DNA of 64,000 nt, from assembly GCA_947089135.1 (NCBI GenBank), contig CAMUJF010000001.1:62001-126000 (forward strand), written 5' to 3'. The position numbers and the translations under genes were made by a program. Within the stretch, counting starts at the first letter, position 1; every line of letters starts with the position of its first letter. The notes beneath the pieces are model-generated. The model was not told where the DNA came from, ran no database searches, and worked only from the letters and a program-made list of their open reading frames with translations. Below, in pieces: positions 39,719 to 48,186 of the stretch. The DNA is from an uncultured Clostridia bacterium. Lineage in GTDB: Bacteria > Bacillota > Clostridia > Oscillospirales > Ruminococcaceae.

Positions 39719-40672
39719 TCATTCCTCTTCCGAGCTGAGGTCGAAGCCCAGTGACTGGAGCTTCTCCTTGACCTCGTCAAAGGATTTCTTACCCAAGTTT
39801 CTGACCTTCATCATTTCCTCCTCGGACTTGTTGATAAGGTCGTCAACCGTGTTTATTCCCGCTCTCTTCAAGCAGTTGAAGGAGCGTACTGACAAGTCAA
39901 GTTCCTCAATGGTCATCTCAAGGATCTTTTCTTTACCCTTGTCGTCCTTTTCGATCATTATTTCGGTGATCGCGGATTCATCGGAAAGCTCGGTAAACGG
40001 CTTCAGATGCTCAATGAGGAGATTGGCTGCCTGTGAAACAGCCTCTTTTGCGGATACGACGCCGTCCGTCCAGACCTCTAAGATAAGCTTGTCGTAGTCT
40101 GTTACCTGACCGAGACGGGTATCCTCAACAGAGTAGTTCACCTTCAGTACAGGGGTATAGATGGAATCCACCGCGATAACGTCGATGCCGAAGCCCGATA
40201 CCTGCTTGTTTTTTTCAGCAGGAACGTAGCCGCGTCCCTTATCAATGGTGATCTCCATATAAAGCTTAGCGTCCTTGCCGAGTGTAGCAATATGCATTTC
40301 CGGAACAAGAATATCCACTTCGGAGTCAGTTTTAATATCACCCGCAGTTACCTCGCACTCGTCCTCCGCTTCCACATAGACCGTCTTGGGTCCCTCGCTG
40401 TGAAGCTTTGCGGTAAGTCCTTTAAGGTTAAGGACGATCTCTGTAACGTCCTCCTTAACGCCGGGAACTGTAGACAGCTCGTGGTGAACGCCGTCGATCT
40501 TGACGGAAGTCACAGCCACGCCGGGAAGAGAAGAGAGCAGAACACGTCTCAGGCTGTTGCCGAGAGTATGTCCGTATCCGCGCTCCAGCGGAGCAACAGT
40601 GAATTTGCCGTAGGTTCCGTTGCTTTTAAGCTCGACGGTCTCAATTTCCGCCTTCTGAATTGGTTCAAGCAT
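39719..40672 (-). CDS. rpoA: DNA-directed RNA polymerase subunit alpha
   Basis: 317 residues, full length. N-terminal dimerisation domain with ERGYGHTLGNSLRRVLLSSL (about 29-48) and a C-terminal domain that binds UP elements and activators (RSFNCLKRAGINTVDDLI; LGKKSFDEVKEKLQSLG). It assembles the beta and beta' subunits. Located between rpsD and rplQ, as is standard. Confidence 0.98.
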   Translation of the reverse strand: MLEPIQKAEIETVELKSNGTYGKFTVAPLERGYGHTLGNSLRRVLLSSLPGVAVTSVKIDGVHHELSTVPGVKEDVTEIVLNLKGLTAKLHSEGPKTVYVEAEDECEVTAGDIKTDSEVDILVPEMHIATLGKDAKLYMEITIDKGRGYVPAEKNKQVSGFGIDVIAVDSIYTPVLKVNYSVEDTRLGQVTDYDKLILEVWTDGVVSAKEAVSQAANLLIEHLKPFTELSDESAITEIMIEKDDKGKEKILEMTIEELDLSVRSFNCLKRAGINTVDDLINKSEEEMMKVRNLGKKSFDEVKEKLQSLGFDLSSEEE

Positions 40673-40717
40673 GATAAAACCCTCCTATTACGAATTGCGG
40701 ATAACGTATTCTGCCTA

Positions 40718-41314
40718 TTACTTGGAGTACAGCTCGACAATAAGGTGAGTCTGAGTCTCGTAGTCCAGATCCTCGGGAACGGGCATACGAACCACCTTGG
40801 CTGCAAAATCGGTCTTGTTGGGTTCAAGCCAGAGAGGAACAACTCTGCCGGCGGTCTGCTCAACGACAGCCTTGAATTTTTCGCTGCTGCGGCTGCCCTC
40901 GTAGAGAGCGATAACGTCTCCCACCTTAACTCTGTAGGACGGAATATTAACGCGCTTGCCGTTTACGGTAAAGTGCCTGTGAGTAACAAGCTGTCTTGCC
41001 TCGCGTCTTGTGAGGGAAAGACCCATTCTGTAAACGATGTTGTCGAGTCTGGATTCGAGGATAGTGATAAGGTTGTCACCGGTCTTGCCTTCCATTTTCT
41101 CGGCAATTTCAAAGTAGTGCTCGAAAGGCTTTTCCAGAACGCCGTAGATGAACTTCAGCTTCTGCTTTTCCTTGAGCTGCATACCGTATTCGGAGAGCTT
41201 CTTTCTGTTATTGGCGCCGGGATTTCTGTTGGACTCCTTTGAAATACCCATTACCATAGGGCTTATGCCCAGATATCTGCACCTTTTGAGGATAGGTTCT
41301 TTATTTACTGCCAT
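40718..41314 (-). CDS. rpsD: 30S ribosomal protein S4
   Basis: 198 residues. The S4 RNA-binding domain is clear (RLDNIVYRMGLSLTRREARQ and VTHRHFTVNGKRVNIPSYRV). The N-terminus MAVNKEPILKRCRYLGISP lacks the CxxC zinc motif of some S4 proteins. A primary 16S binder; in many Bacillota it represses its own synthesis, though rpsD is often outside this operon there. Confidence 0.97.
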   Translation of the reverse strand: MAVNKEPILKRCRYLGISPMVMGISKESNRNPGANNRKKLSEYGMQLKEKQKLKFIYGVLEKPFEHYFEIAEKMEGKTGDNLITILESRLDNIVYRMGLSLTRREARQLVTHRHFTVNGKRVNIPSYRVKVGDVIALYEGSRSSEKFKAVVEQTAGRVVPLWLEPNKTDFAAKVVRMPVPEDLDYETQTHLIVELYSK

Positions 41315-41335
41315 ATTAGTAACACCTCCTGTAAA

Positions 41336-41737
41336 TTAGACGCGTCTTCTCTTGGGAGGACGGCATCCGTTGTGTGGAATAGGAGTAACATCCTTGATGA
41401 GCTTTACCTCAAGACCAACTGTCTGGAGAGCTCTGATAGCAGCCTCGCGTCCTGCGCCGGGTCCCTTAACGTAAACCTCGACGGTCTTAAGACCGTGCTC
41501 CATAGCAGCCTTAGCGGCTGTTTCAGCGGCAGTCTGAGCTGCGAAGGGCGTGGATTTCTTGGAGCCTCTGAAGCCGAGTCCGCCTGCGGAAGCCCATGAG
41601 ATCGCGTTGCCCTGAGTATCTGTGATAGTTACGATCGTGTTGTTGAAAGTGGACTGAATATGAACAGCTCCATTTTCAATGTTCTTACGCTCGCGGCGTC
41701 TCTTGATAACTGTCTTTTTACCTTTGACCTGAGCCAT
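41336..41737 (-). CDS. rpsK: 30S ribosomal protein S11
   Basis: 133 residues. Contains GAVHIQSTFNNTIVTITDTQ, the GFRGSKKSTPFAAQ block and the basic C-terminus HNGCRPPKRRRV. S11 forms the platform of the 30S subunit near the mRNA exit. 16 nt after rpsM, 21 nt before rpsD. Confidence 0.98.
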   Translation of the reverse strand: MAQVKGKKTVIKRRRERKNIENGAVHIQSTFNNTIVTITDTQGNAISWASAGGLGFRGSKKSTPFAAQTAAETAAKAAMEHGLKTVEVYVKGPGAGREAAIRALQTVGLEVKLIKDVTPIPHNGCRPPKRRRV

Positions 41738-41752
41738 TTGATTAGTCCCTCC

Positions 41753-42121
41753 TTACTTTTTCTTGTTAGCGATAGTCTTAACGGGACCCTTGCGGGTTCT
41801 TGCGTTAGTTTTGGTTCTCTGACCTCTTACGGGGAGACCCTTTCTGTGACGGACGCCTCTGTAGCAGCCGATCTCAACGAGTCTCTTGATGTTAAGAGCA
41901 ACGTTTCTTCTCAGGTCGCCCTCAACCATGATGTTGTGATCGATATATTCACGAAGCTTCGCCACGTCGTCCTCGGTAAGATCCTTAACTCTCGTGTCGG
42001 GATTTACGCCTGTGTTTGCGAGGATAACTTCAGCGGACTTGCGTCCGATGCCGTAGATATAAGTGAGACCGATCTCGACTCTCTTGTTCTTCGGCAGGTC
42101 AACGCCGGCAATACGTGCCAT
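41753..42121 (-). CDS. rpsM: 30S ribosomal protein S13
   Basis: 122 residues. MARIAGVDLPKNKRVEIGLT at the start and the basic tail RGQRTKTNARTRKGP; LPVRGQRT is the tRNA-contacting part. It lies at the head of the 30S subunit, contacting L5. The ribosome site is GGAGG. The 191-nt gap upstream holds a repeat tract and a hairpin. Confidence 0.98.
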   Translation of the reverse strand: MARIAGVDLPKNKRVEIGLTYIYGIGRKSAEVILANTGVNPDTRVKDLTEDDVAKLREYIDHNIMVEGDLRRNVALNIKRLVEIGCYRGVRHRKGLPVRGQRTKTNARTRKGPVKTIANKKK

Positions 42122-42220
42122 TTACAATACACCTCCGTATTAGATTTGCTTTTGATTTATGACTTTATTTGTTCTTGATTGTCTTCAGTACGCTCGTACC
42201 TCTTCCGCTCCCGCAAGAGA

Positions 42221-42244
42221 TTCAGAGGTAAGAAGTAAGAAAAG
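42221..42244 (-). repeat. Heptanucleotide tract in the rpmJ-rpsM gap
   Basis: Plus strand CAGAGGTAAGAAGTAAGAAA; same consensus as the tracts at 50212, 52705 and 53870, but about 100 nt upstream of the rpsM start. Confidence 0.5.
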
Positions 42245-42299
42245 CTGCAGTTCACATTTCTTTTCTCGTCCGGACAGCCCCTTAAAAACATATATGCCC

Positions 42300-42315
42300 G
42301 CGGGGCTCCCCGCTA
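42300..42315 (-). repeat. GC hairpin overlapping the rpmJ stop codon
   Basis: GCGGGGCTCCCCGC (42300-42313) with the TAG stop as part of the outer arm. Same type as at mreC, rpsJ, rplW and rplB. Confidence 0.55.
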
Positions 42316-42426
42316 CCCCTGACGCTGCTTGTGCTTGGGGTTTTCGCAGATGATCATGACTTTGCCTTTTCTTTTGATGACCTTGCACTTTTCGCACATA
42401 GGTTTAACCGAAGGTCTTACTTTCAT
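42313..42426 (-). CDS. rpmJ: 50S ribosomal protein L36
   Basis: 37 residues, beginning MKVRPSVKPMCEKCKVIKRK and ending NPKHKQRQG. The Cys-x2-Cys, Cys and His ligands of the zinc-binding form are present. GGAGG is 7-8 nt before the ATG. Located between infA and rpsM as usual. Confidence 0.96.
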   Translation of the reverse strand: MKVRPSVKPMCEKCKVIKRKGKVMIICENPKHKQRQG

Positions 42427-42457
42427 GTTGAATACCTCCTTTATAACTTAGAAAAAC

Positions 42458-42676
42458 TTACTTTGCTCTCCAGGTGATCCTGCCCTTGGACAGGTCGTAG
42501 GGTGACATTTCCACCGTGACCTTGTCGCCCGGAACGATCCTGATATAGTTCATTCTGAGCTTGCCCGAAACGTGGGCGAGGATCTTGTGTCCGTTTGCAA
42601 GTTCCACCTGGAACATTGCGTTAGGCAGAGCTTCAATGACTGTGCCCTCAATTTCGATAACATCTTCCTTAGACAA
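42458..42676 (-). CDS. infA: Translation initiation factor IF-1
   Basis: 72 residues, an S1-type OB fold: IEGTVIEALPNAMFQVELAN and HVSGKLRMNYIRIVPGD are the signature. It blocks the A site of the 30S subunit during initiation. A TTG start is used, with GGAGG 7 nt upstream. Between the KOW protein and rpmJ. Confidence 0.97.
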   Translation of the reverse strand: MSKEDVIEIEGTVIEALPNAMFQVELANGHKILAHVSGKLRMNYIRIVPGDKVTVEMSPYDLSKGRITWRAK

Positions 42677-42688
42677 GCAAATGCCTCC

Positions 42689-42964
42689 TTATGGGTTCGA
42701 TATTTCGACGGGAGCGTCGTCCGGCGCACCGTCCGTAAATCCGCGGACAGCGGCCCTCAGCCCTCTGTCTGTCAGATTGCGCAGATCTATAACGGTTTTC
42801 GTGGGAGCGATATGCTTAACGTTTTTCTTTTTTGGAGACGCAAGCTTACGCTCTTTGCCGTCCGCCAGAAAAACGTATCCCTCCGCCGACGAGACAACGA
42901 CCATAAAACCGCCCTTGTCTCTGCCCGCTAAAGACCTTACCACACTTCCGGGTCTAATTTCCAC
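42689..42964 (-). CDS. KOW-domain RNA-binding protein (L14e/RplN-like family of Bacillota)
   Basis: 91 residues. The N-terminal half is a KOW motif (PGSVVRSLAGRDKGGFMVVV) and the rest is basic with PKKKNVKHIAPTK. Members of this family lie between map and infA in many Clostridia; ribosome association is assumed but a role is not established. 12 nt upstream of infA and 31 nt after map. Confidence 0.85.
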   Translation of the reverse strand: MEIRPGSVVRSLAGRDKGGFMVVVSSAEGYVFLADGKERKLASPKKKNVKHIAPTKTVIDLRNLTDRGLRAAVRGFTDGAPDDAPVEISNP

Positions 42965-42995
42965 AGAATACCTCCCGATAACATTTTCCTCCTCA

Positions 42996-43751
42996 TCAAA
43001 GAGTCGGTTTGGTCAATATGACCGGTCCGTCGGGAGTAATTGCCACCGTATGCTCGAAATGAGCGGCAAGAGAACCCGATTTCGTCACCACGGTCCAGCC
43101 GTCGGGGAGAACTCTTACGTCCTCGCCTACCGCGTTGATCATGGGTTCTATGCAGAAAGTCATACCCGCCACGATCCTCGGACCGTGTCCCGCTTTGCCG
43201 AAATTCGGCACTTCGGGATCCTCATGAAGCTTTCGTCCGATTCCGTGACCGATATATTTTTTGCATACGCTGTAGCCGTAAGCGGTGCAGTATTCCTCCA
43301 CCGCGTGCCCGATGTCGCCTATCCTGTTGCCCGGCACCGCCTGTTCGATGCCCTTATAGAGACTTTCGTTGGTGACCTTCAGCAGCTGCTCCGCCTCCTT
43401 GGAAATTTTCCCGCAGGCAAAGGTGAATGCCGTGTCGCCGTGAAAGCCGTCCATTTCGGCGCTAACGTCCACGCTTACGATATCGCCCTCTTTTATCTTT
43501 ACCTTTTTGGAGGGGATACCGTGGATCAGCTGGTCGTTTATACTTATGCAGGATGATGCGGGAAAGCCCGCGTATCCCACAAGGCATGGGTTTGCGCCGT
43601 GCTGAACTATATAGTCGTGAATGATCTTGTCAAGCTCGTGAGTAGTCATTCCGTCTCTTATGGACTGTCCGCCGAAGTGAAGCGCGTTAGCGGTCACCGT
43701 GCATATCCTGCGCATTTTCTCCAGCTCGTTTTTTGATTTTACACTAATCAT
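42996..43751 (-). CDS. map: Methionine aminopeptidase, type I
   Basis: 251 residues. Metal ligands visible: Asp in VDVSAEMDGFHGDTAF (two Asp), His in GHGIGRKLHEDPEVPNFG, Glu in TFCIEPMI and the last Glu in AAHFEHTVAI. It removes the initiator Met of new proteins. No N-terminal zinc finger. Between adk and the KOW gene, the usual place. Confidence 0.97.
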   Translation of the reverse strand: MISVKSKNELEKMRRICTVTANALHFGGQSIRDGMTTHELDKIIHDYIVQHGANPCLVGYAGFPASSCISINDQLIHGIPSKKVKIKEGDIVSVDVSAEMDGFHGDTAFTFACGKISKEAEQLLKVTNESLYKGIEQAVPGNRIGDIGHAVEEYCTAYGYSVCKKYIGHGIGRKLHEDPEVPNFGKAGHGPRIVAGMTFCIEPMINAVGEDVRVLPDGWTVVTKSGSLAAHFEHTVAITPDGPVILTKPTL

Positions 43752-43783
43752 TATAATCTCGCTTCTTTAGCGTACGCTGTTTT

Positions 43784-44416
43784 TCAAGCGTTTACCGCTT
43801 TTAATACAAGCTCCGAAGTAGCCTTTACCTCGTCCTGACCCTGAACCTTGACCAGTCTGCCCTTGCTGCCGTAGAAATCCACCAGCGGAGCGGTCTGCTC
43901 ATGGTAGGTGCGGAGTCTTTCGATAACAGTTTCGGGAGCGTCGTCCTTACGCTGAACGGCAGCGCCGCCGCACTTGTCGCAAACGCCCTCGGTCTTGGGA
44001 GGATTAAACTCCACATGGTAGGAAGCGCCGCACTTCTCGCAGACTCTTCTTCCCGAAAGACGTCCCTGAATGGTCTCGTCCGCAACCTCAAGGGAAATTA
44101 CCTTGTCGATGTTCACGCCCATGCTCTCCAGAGCCTCAGCCTGGGGAACGGTTCTGGGGAAGCCGTCGAGAATAAAGCCGTTCTTGCAGTCGTCCTCGGC
44201 GATCCTGTCTTTGAGGATACCGATAACTACCTCGTCGGGAACGAGAGCGCCGCTTTCCATAAAGCCCTTTGCCTTAACTCCCATTTCCGTACCGTTCTTT
44301 ACCGCCTCGCGGAGAATATTACCCGTGGATATCTGAGGTATGCCCAGCTTTTCGCTGATTACCTCTGCCTGTGTGCCTTTTCCTGCGCCCGGAGCGCCCA
44401 ATAAAATCAGGTTCAT
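43784..44416 (-). CDS. adk: Adenylate kinase
   Basis: 210 residues. P-loop GAPGAGKGTQAEVI (about 7-20), the ILDGFPRTVPQAEAL block, and the long zinc-binding lid with CEKCGASYH and CDKCGG (four Cys). Converts ATP plus AMP to two ADP. The ribosome site AAAGGAG is preceded by a degenerate heptad tract. The 221-nt gap after secY holds a vestigial secY end. Confidence 0.97.
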   Translation of the reverse strand: MNLILLGAPGAGKGTQAEVISEKLGIPQISTGNILREAVKNGTEMGVKAKGFMESGALVPDEVVIGILKDRIAEDDCKNGFILDGFPRTVPQAEALESMGVNIDKVISLEVADETIQGRLSGRRVCEKCGASYHVEFNPPKTEGVCDKCGGAAVQRKDDAPETVIERLRTYHEQTAPLVDFYGSKGRLVKVQGQDEVKATSELVLKAVNA

Positions 44417-44430
44417 ATTAGTACTCCTTT

Positions 44431-44460
44431 CAGAAGGTCAGAAGCGGGAAGCAAGAAACA
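44431..44460 (-). repeat. Degenerate heptad tract upstream of the adk ribosome site
   Basis: Coding strand CTTCCCG CTTCTGA CCTTCTG, then AAAGGAG; it shares the CTGAAAGGAG junction with the tract before rpsS. More decayed than the other tracts. Confidence 0.4.
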
Positions 44461-44543
44461 GGACGAAGCTTTCGCCCCGTACTTCCGGCTTTTGATCGGT
44501 CGGTGATCTTCCTGTATGCGTTTGTCCGCACAGGCTTTCCCGC

Positions 44544-44582
44544 TTATTCGGGGAAGCCCTTGTGGTGTCTTATCATCAGCAG
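44544..44582 (-). pseudogene. Vestigial second 3' end of secY
   Basis: The minus strand encodes LLMIRHHKGFPE and a TAA stop, in a frame open for about 20 codons; the real secY ends QMMMRHHKGFLE. Over 39 nt about 28 are identical and most differences are synonymous (AAG/AAA Lys, TTC/TTT Phe, AGA/AGG Arg, TAA/TAG). That pattern means the two ends diverged as coding sequence before one became a leftover, which suggests replacement of the secY end by recombination with a related allele. Confidence 0.65.
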
Positions 44583-44637
44583 GCCGAGCCTGCACCTTAA
44601 ATGCTTTTGACAGTTTTATAGGCAATCCGTCAAACCG

Positions 44638-45945
44638 CTATTCCAAAAAGCCTTTGTGGTGCCTCATCATCATTTGGGATTCCAGCGTTCTCACTGTTTC
44701 CAAAACAACGCTTACAACGATCAGTATTGAAGTACCGCCCATTGAGATATTCAGACCCTTGATAGCAAGGCTGGTGAATATAGGCAGTATCGCAATAACG
44801 CCGAGGAAGAAAGCTCCCACCAAAGTGATCTTGCCCAGAACTCTCTGAATGTAATCACTGGTCGGTTTTCCGGGACGGATACCCGGTATGCCGCCGTTGT
44901 TCTGACGAAGATTATTGGCGATCTCAATAGGATTATACTGCATTGAAACGTAAAAATAGTTGAATGCGATTATCAGCAGGAAATAAAGTATCGCGTACCA
45001 TGGACTCTGATAGCTGAAAAAGTTGAGGAATCCCACATAGAACTTGTGCCAGAACCCGTCGGGATTTGTTGTGTTTGCGGGATTGATAAACATTGACAGC
45101 GTGGACGGCAGCGACATGATCGCCATTGCGAAGATGATAGGCATAACGCCGCTCATTGCGATCTTGATAGGGATATGGGTATTCTGTCCGCCGTACTGCT
45201 TTCTGCCCACCACGCGCTTTGCGTACTGGATAGGGATACGTCTTTCCGATTCGTTCATGAAAACGATAAAGCCGATCATAGCCACAAACACAAGCAGCAC
45301 GAAAGGTATTACGACATAGAGATGCTTGTTTTCGTTAGCGTTGACGAACATATTGATGATAGCTCCCGGACCTCTCGAAACGATACCCGCGAACAGTATT
45401 ATTGAAATACCGTTGCCGATACCCTTTTCGTTGACCCTATTGCCGAGCCATACCACAAGGCTTGCTCCCGCCGCAAACGCAAGAACTATGACCGCGCCTG
45501 TGAATACTCCGGCAAAGCCGACTGTATAGTTGAGCGCGTGATTGTTCCTGAGCGTCAGGTAGTAGGCGTAAGCCATTACAAGAGCGATACCAAGCGAAAC
45601 AAAGCTTGTGATCCGCTGAAGCTTCTTTCTTCCGGACTCGCCCTCTTTCTGGAGGTTTTCCAGCGGAGGAAGAGCGTAGGTCAGAAGCTGAACAATGATC
45701 GAAGCGTTGATATAAGGCTGGATCGACAGTGAGAACAGCGTACCCTGCGAAAGAGCGCCGCCGGAGAGAATGTTCATATAGCTGAGGAAATTACCCTCGG
45801 CGAACATACTCTGCACAGCCTCCGGATCCATAAACGGAACGGGTACGTGACAGCCGATCCTGAATATGAGGATAGCGAGTAATGTGTAAAGGATCTTATT
45901 CCTTAACTCAGGAACCTTCCAGGCATTTCTGAAAGTCTTAAACAC
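44638..45945 (-). CDS. secY: Protein translocase subunit SecY
   Basis: 435 residues with ten membrane helices. The lateral-gate protein of the Sec channel. Visible signatures are SIQPYINASIIVQLL (helix 2 region) and GIRPGKPTSDYI (cytoplasmic loop near helix 9); it ends RHHKGFLE. A GTG start, one nt after the rplO stop, implies translational coupling. A second, older-looking copy of the last twelve codons lies 56 nt downstream of its stop. Confidence 0.97.
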   Translation of the reverse strand: MFKTFRNAWKVPELRNKILYTLLAILIFRIGCHVPVPFMDPEAVQSMFAEGNFLSYMNILSGGALSQGTLFSLSIQPYINASIIVQLLTYALPPLENLQKEGESGRKKLQRITSFVSLGIALVMAYAYYLTLRNNHALNYTVGFAGVFTGAVIVLAFAAGASLVVWLGNRVNEKGIGNGISIILFAGIVSRGPGAIINMFVNANENKHLYVVIPFVLLVFVAMIGFIVFMNESERRIPIQYAKRVVGRKQYGGQNTHIPIKIAMSGVMPIIFAMAIMSLPSTLSMFINPANTTNPDGFWHKFYVGFLNFFSYQSPWYAILYFLLIIAFNYFYVSMQYNPIEIANNLRQNNGGIPGIRPGKPTSDYIQRVLGKITLVGAFFLGVIAILPIFTSLAIKGLNISMGGTSILIVVSVVLETVRTLESQMMMRHHKGFLE

Positions 45946-45946
45946 A

Positions 45947-46387
45947 TTACATCACCTCAGCCTTCCCGCCTGCCTTCTCGATTTTTTCCTTTGCCGACTC
46001 AGAGAAAGCGGCAGCCTGTACGGTAAGCTTAACATTCAGCTCGCCCTTACCGAGAATCTTAACGCCGTTATCGGCTTTCTTGATGATACCCGCAGCCTTG
46101 AGCATATCGGTGTCAACAACAGTGCCTTCCTTGAATTTAGCAAGGTCGGAAACGTTAATGACCGTCATCTTTTCTGCGAAAATATTATTGAAGCCTCTCT
46201 TGGGGATACGTCTTGCGAGAGGCATCTGACCGCCCTCGAAGCCGGGTCTTACGCCGCCGCCGGAGCGCGCGTTCTGACCTTTATGACCCTTGCCTGCGGT
46301 CTTGCCGTTGCCTGAGCCGTGACCTCTGCCAACGCGCTTAACGTCCTTGACGGAGCCCGCGGCGGGGGATAATTCGTGAATTTTCAT
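45947..46387 (-). CDS. rplO: 50S ribosomal protein L15
   Basis: 146 residues. The Gly-rich basic N-terminus (GRGHGSGNGKTAGKGHKGQN) and the L15 signature near the C-terminus. The start at 46387 has AGGAGGT 10 nt upstream. L15 is needed for late 50S assembly. Coupled to secY. Confidence 0.97.
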   Translation of the reverse strand: MKIHELSPAAGSVKDVKRVGRGHGSGNGKTAGKGHKGQNARSGGGVRPGFEGGQMPLARRIPKRGFNNIFAEKMTVINVSDLAKFKEGTVVDTDMLKAAGIIKKADNGVKILGKGELNVKLTVQAAAFSESAKEKIEKAGGKAEVM

Positions 46388-46412
46388 TAGCTTTCGCACC
46401 TCCTTGCGTAAT

Positions 46413-46589
46413 TTATGCCTTGGTGGCCTCTACGAGATGGGCGATCTTGTGGATCTTGCCCTTTGTAGCGTCGTTGTCGGGCTGCTCTGTAACGTCGCCG
46501 ATCTTGCGGAGACCCAGTGAATGAGCTGTTGCAGCCTGATCTTTCTTAACGCTGTTAAGGCTTCTGACAAGCTTGATTTTAATAGCCAT
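46413..46589 (-). CDS. rpmD: 50S ribosomal protein L30
   Basis: 58 residues (MAIKIKLVRSLNSVKKDQAA at the start, HKIAHLVEATKA at the end). The IKLVRS...LGLRKIGD pattern is the L30 fold. GGAGG lies before the ATG. Between rpsE and rplO; short enough to be missed by ORF length filters. Confidence 0.95.
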   Translation of the reverse strand: MAIKIKLVRSLNSVKKDQAATAHSLGLRKIGDVTEQPDNDATKGKIHKIAHLVEATKA

Positions 46590-46602
46590 GTCCTTATCCT
46601 CC

Positions 46603-47112
46603 TTAACCTAAAATTTCCTTAACGGATTTGCCTCTGATCTCAGCGACTTCCTTAGCGCTGCGGCACTGAGCAAGACCGTTGATGGTAGCTCTTACCACGT
46701 TGCACGCGTTGTTGGAGCGCAGGGATTTGGTTCTGATATCCTTGATACCCGCCATTTCGATCACCGCACGAACGGGACCGCCTGCGATAACACCGGTACC
46801 GGGAGCGGCGGGCTTCATAAGAACTCTGCCTGCGCCGAATGCGCCGATGATCTCGTGAGGAATAGTGGAACCCCTGAGGGATACCTTGATCAGATTTTTC
46901 TTAGCGTCCTCGATACCCTTGCGGATAGCGTCGGGAACTTCTCCCGATTTGCCCATACCGAAGCCTACAGTGCCGTTTCCGTCTCCCACTACCACGAGAG
47001 CGGCAAATTTGAAAATACGTCCGCCCTTAACGGTCTTGGAAACTCTGTTGATCGCAACGACTTTTTCCGTAAGCTCCATAGCAGAAGCGTCTATCTTAGT
47101 AGCGTTTGCCAA
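46603..47112 (-). CDS. rpsE: 30S ribosomal protein S5
   Basis: 169 residues. Double-stranded RNA-binding N-terminus (VVAINRVSKTVKGGRIFKFA) and the GSGKSGEVPDAIRK-type loop (here FGMGKSGEVPDAIRKG), where spectinomycin-resistance changes occur in other bacteria. A TTG start with AAGGAGG 7 nt upstream. Confidence 0.97.
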   Translation of the reverse strand: MANATKIDASAMELTEKVVAINRVSKTVKGGRIFKFAALVVVGDGNGTVGFGMGKSGEVPDAIRKGIEDAKKNLIKVSLRGSTIPHEIIGAFGAGRVLMKPAAPGTGVIAGGPVRAVIEMAGIKDIRTKSLRSNNACNVVRATINGLAQCRSAKEVAEIRGKSVKEILG

Positions 47113-47148
47113 AAGTATTACCTCCTTGTTAGTTGATCGTCCGAACCA

Positions 47149-47508
47149 TTAGAAGTTCAGACCGCCCTCTCTTGCGCCGTTTGCAAGCTCTGCGACTCTG
47201 CCGTGATAAAGGTATCCGGCTCTGTCGAAAACAACGTCCTTAATGCCCTTAGCGGCAGCCTTTTCAGCGATCATCTTGCCAACCTTGAAAGCGCCCTCTT
47301 TGTTTCCGCCGTTGCCGTCGAAGCCCTTTTCTTTGGAGGAAGCCGCGCAGAGGGTAACTCCTGCGGTATCGTCAATGATCTGAGCGTAGATGTTCTTTGC
47401 GCTGCGGAAAACGTTCAGTCTGGGGCACTCAGCCGTGCCGCTTATCTTGGAACGAACGCGGATCTGTCTCTTGGCTCTTGCAGCCTTTCTGTTGATCTGC
47501 TTTACCAT
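47149..47508 (-). CDS. rplR: 50S ribosomal protein L18
   Basis: 119 residues. Binds 5S rRNA. Basic N-terminus (KQINRKAARAKRQIRVRSKI), then RLNVFRSAKNIYAQIIDD and the C-terminal DRAGYLYHGRVAELANGARE. 120-nt gap to rplF upstream with an inverted repeat GAACTGTCC/GGACAGTTC. Confidence 0.97.
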   Translation of the reverse strand: MVKQINRKAARAKRQIRVRSKISGTAECPRLNVFRSAKNIYAQIIDDTAGVTLCAASSKEKGFDGNGGNKEGAFKVGKMIAEKAAAKGIKDVVFDRAGYLYHGRVAELANGAREGGLNF

Positions 47509-47628
47509 TTAAATTCAACTCCTTTTTGTACGGAGAATAGTAGTTGAGAAACACACGGAAAAACCCGCACACCGTTTCGGAACTGTCCCATTCTCTAATT
47601 TTAGGATAACGTTTGGACAGTTCGGGGA

Positions 47629-48174
47629 TTACTTCTTACCCTTACCTGCCTTACCTTCCTTGCGAATGATCCTCTCGCCGGTGTAGCGGATACCCTTGCC
47701 CTTGTACGGCTCGGGGGGTCTCTTCTCGCGGATCTCAGCCGCGAACTGACCGACTACCTGCTTGTCGATGCCGTTTACCACAATGCTTGTAGCGTTGGGA
47801 ACGTCGATTGTAATGCCGTCGATCTCGGGAATGATGACCTGATGAGAATAACCCAGGTTCATAACAAGGTTCTTGCCCTGCTTAGCGGCACGGTAACCGA
47901 CACCCTCGATCTCAAGAGATTTGGAAAAGCCGTTTGTAACGCCCTCGACCATATTGTTGATAAGCGTTCTTGTCAGACCGTGAAGAGACTTGTGAAGCTT
48001 ATTCTCGGAAGGACGGTCAACGATGATCTCAGCGCCCTCCTGCTTGATGATGATATCGGGGTTGAACGTATTTGTGAGAGTACCCTTAGGTCCCTTTACC
48101 GTAACGGTTGAGCCGTCGATCTTAACGTCGACTCCGGCAGGAACAGCAACGGGCTTTTTACCTATTCTGGACAT
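47629..48174 (-). CDS. rplF: 50S ribosomal protein L6
   Basis: 181 residues, two L6 domains. Begins MSRIGKKPVAVPAGVDVKID; the C-terminal PPEPYKGKGIRYTGERIIRK is the L6 signature. Located near the base of the L7/L12 stalk and the sarcin-ricin loop. Confidence 0.98.
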   Translation of the reverse strand: MSRIGKKPVAVPAGVDVKIDGSTVTVKGPKGTLTNTFNPDIIIKQEGAEIIVDRPSENKLHKSLHGLTRTLINNMVEGVTNGFSKSLEIEGVGYRAAKQGKNLVMNLGYSHQVIIPEIDGITIDVPNATSIVVNGIDKQVVGQFAAEIREKRPPEPYKGKGIRYTGERIIRKEGKAGKGKK

Positions 48175-48186
48175 ATCTGTTCCTCC

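Noticed and set aside
44417..44625. 70-residue open frame downstream of secY as a real gene
   Set aside because: It reads across the vestigial secY end in another frame, without a ribosome site or recognisable product.
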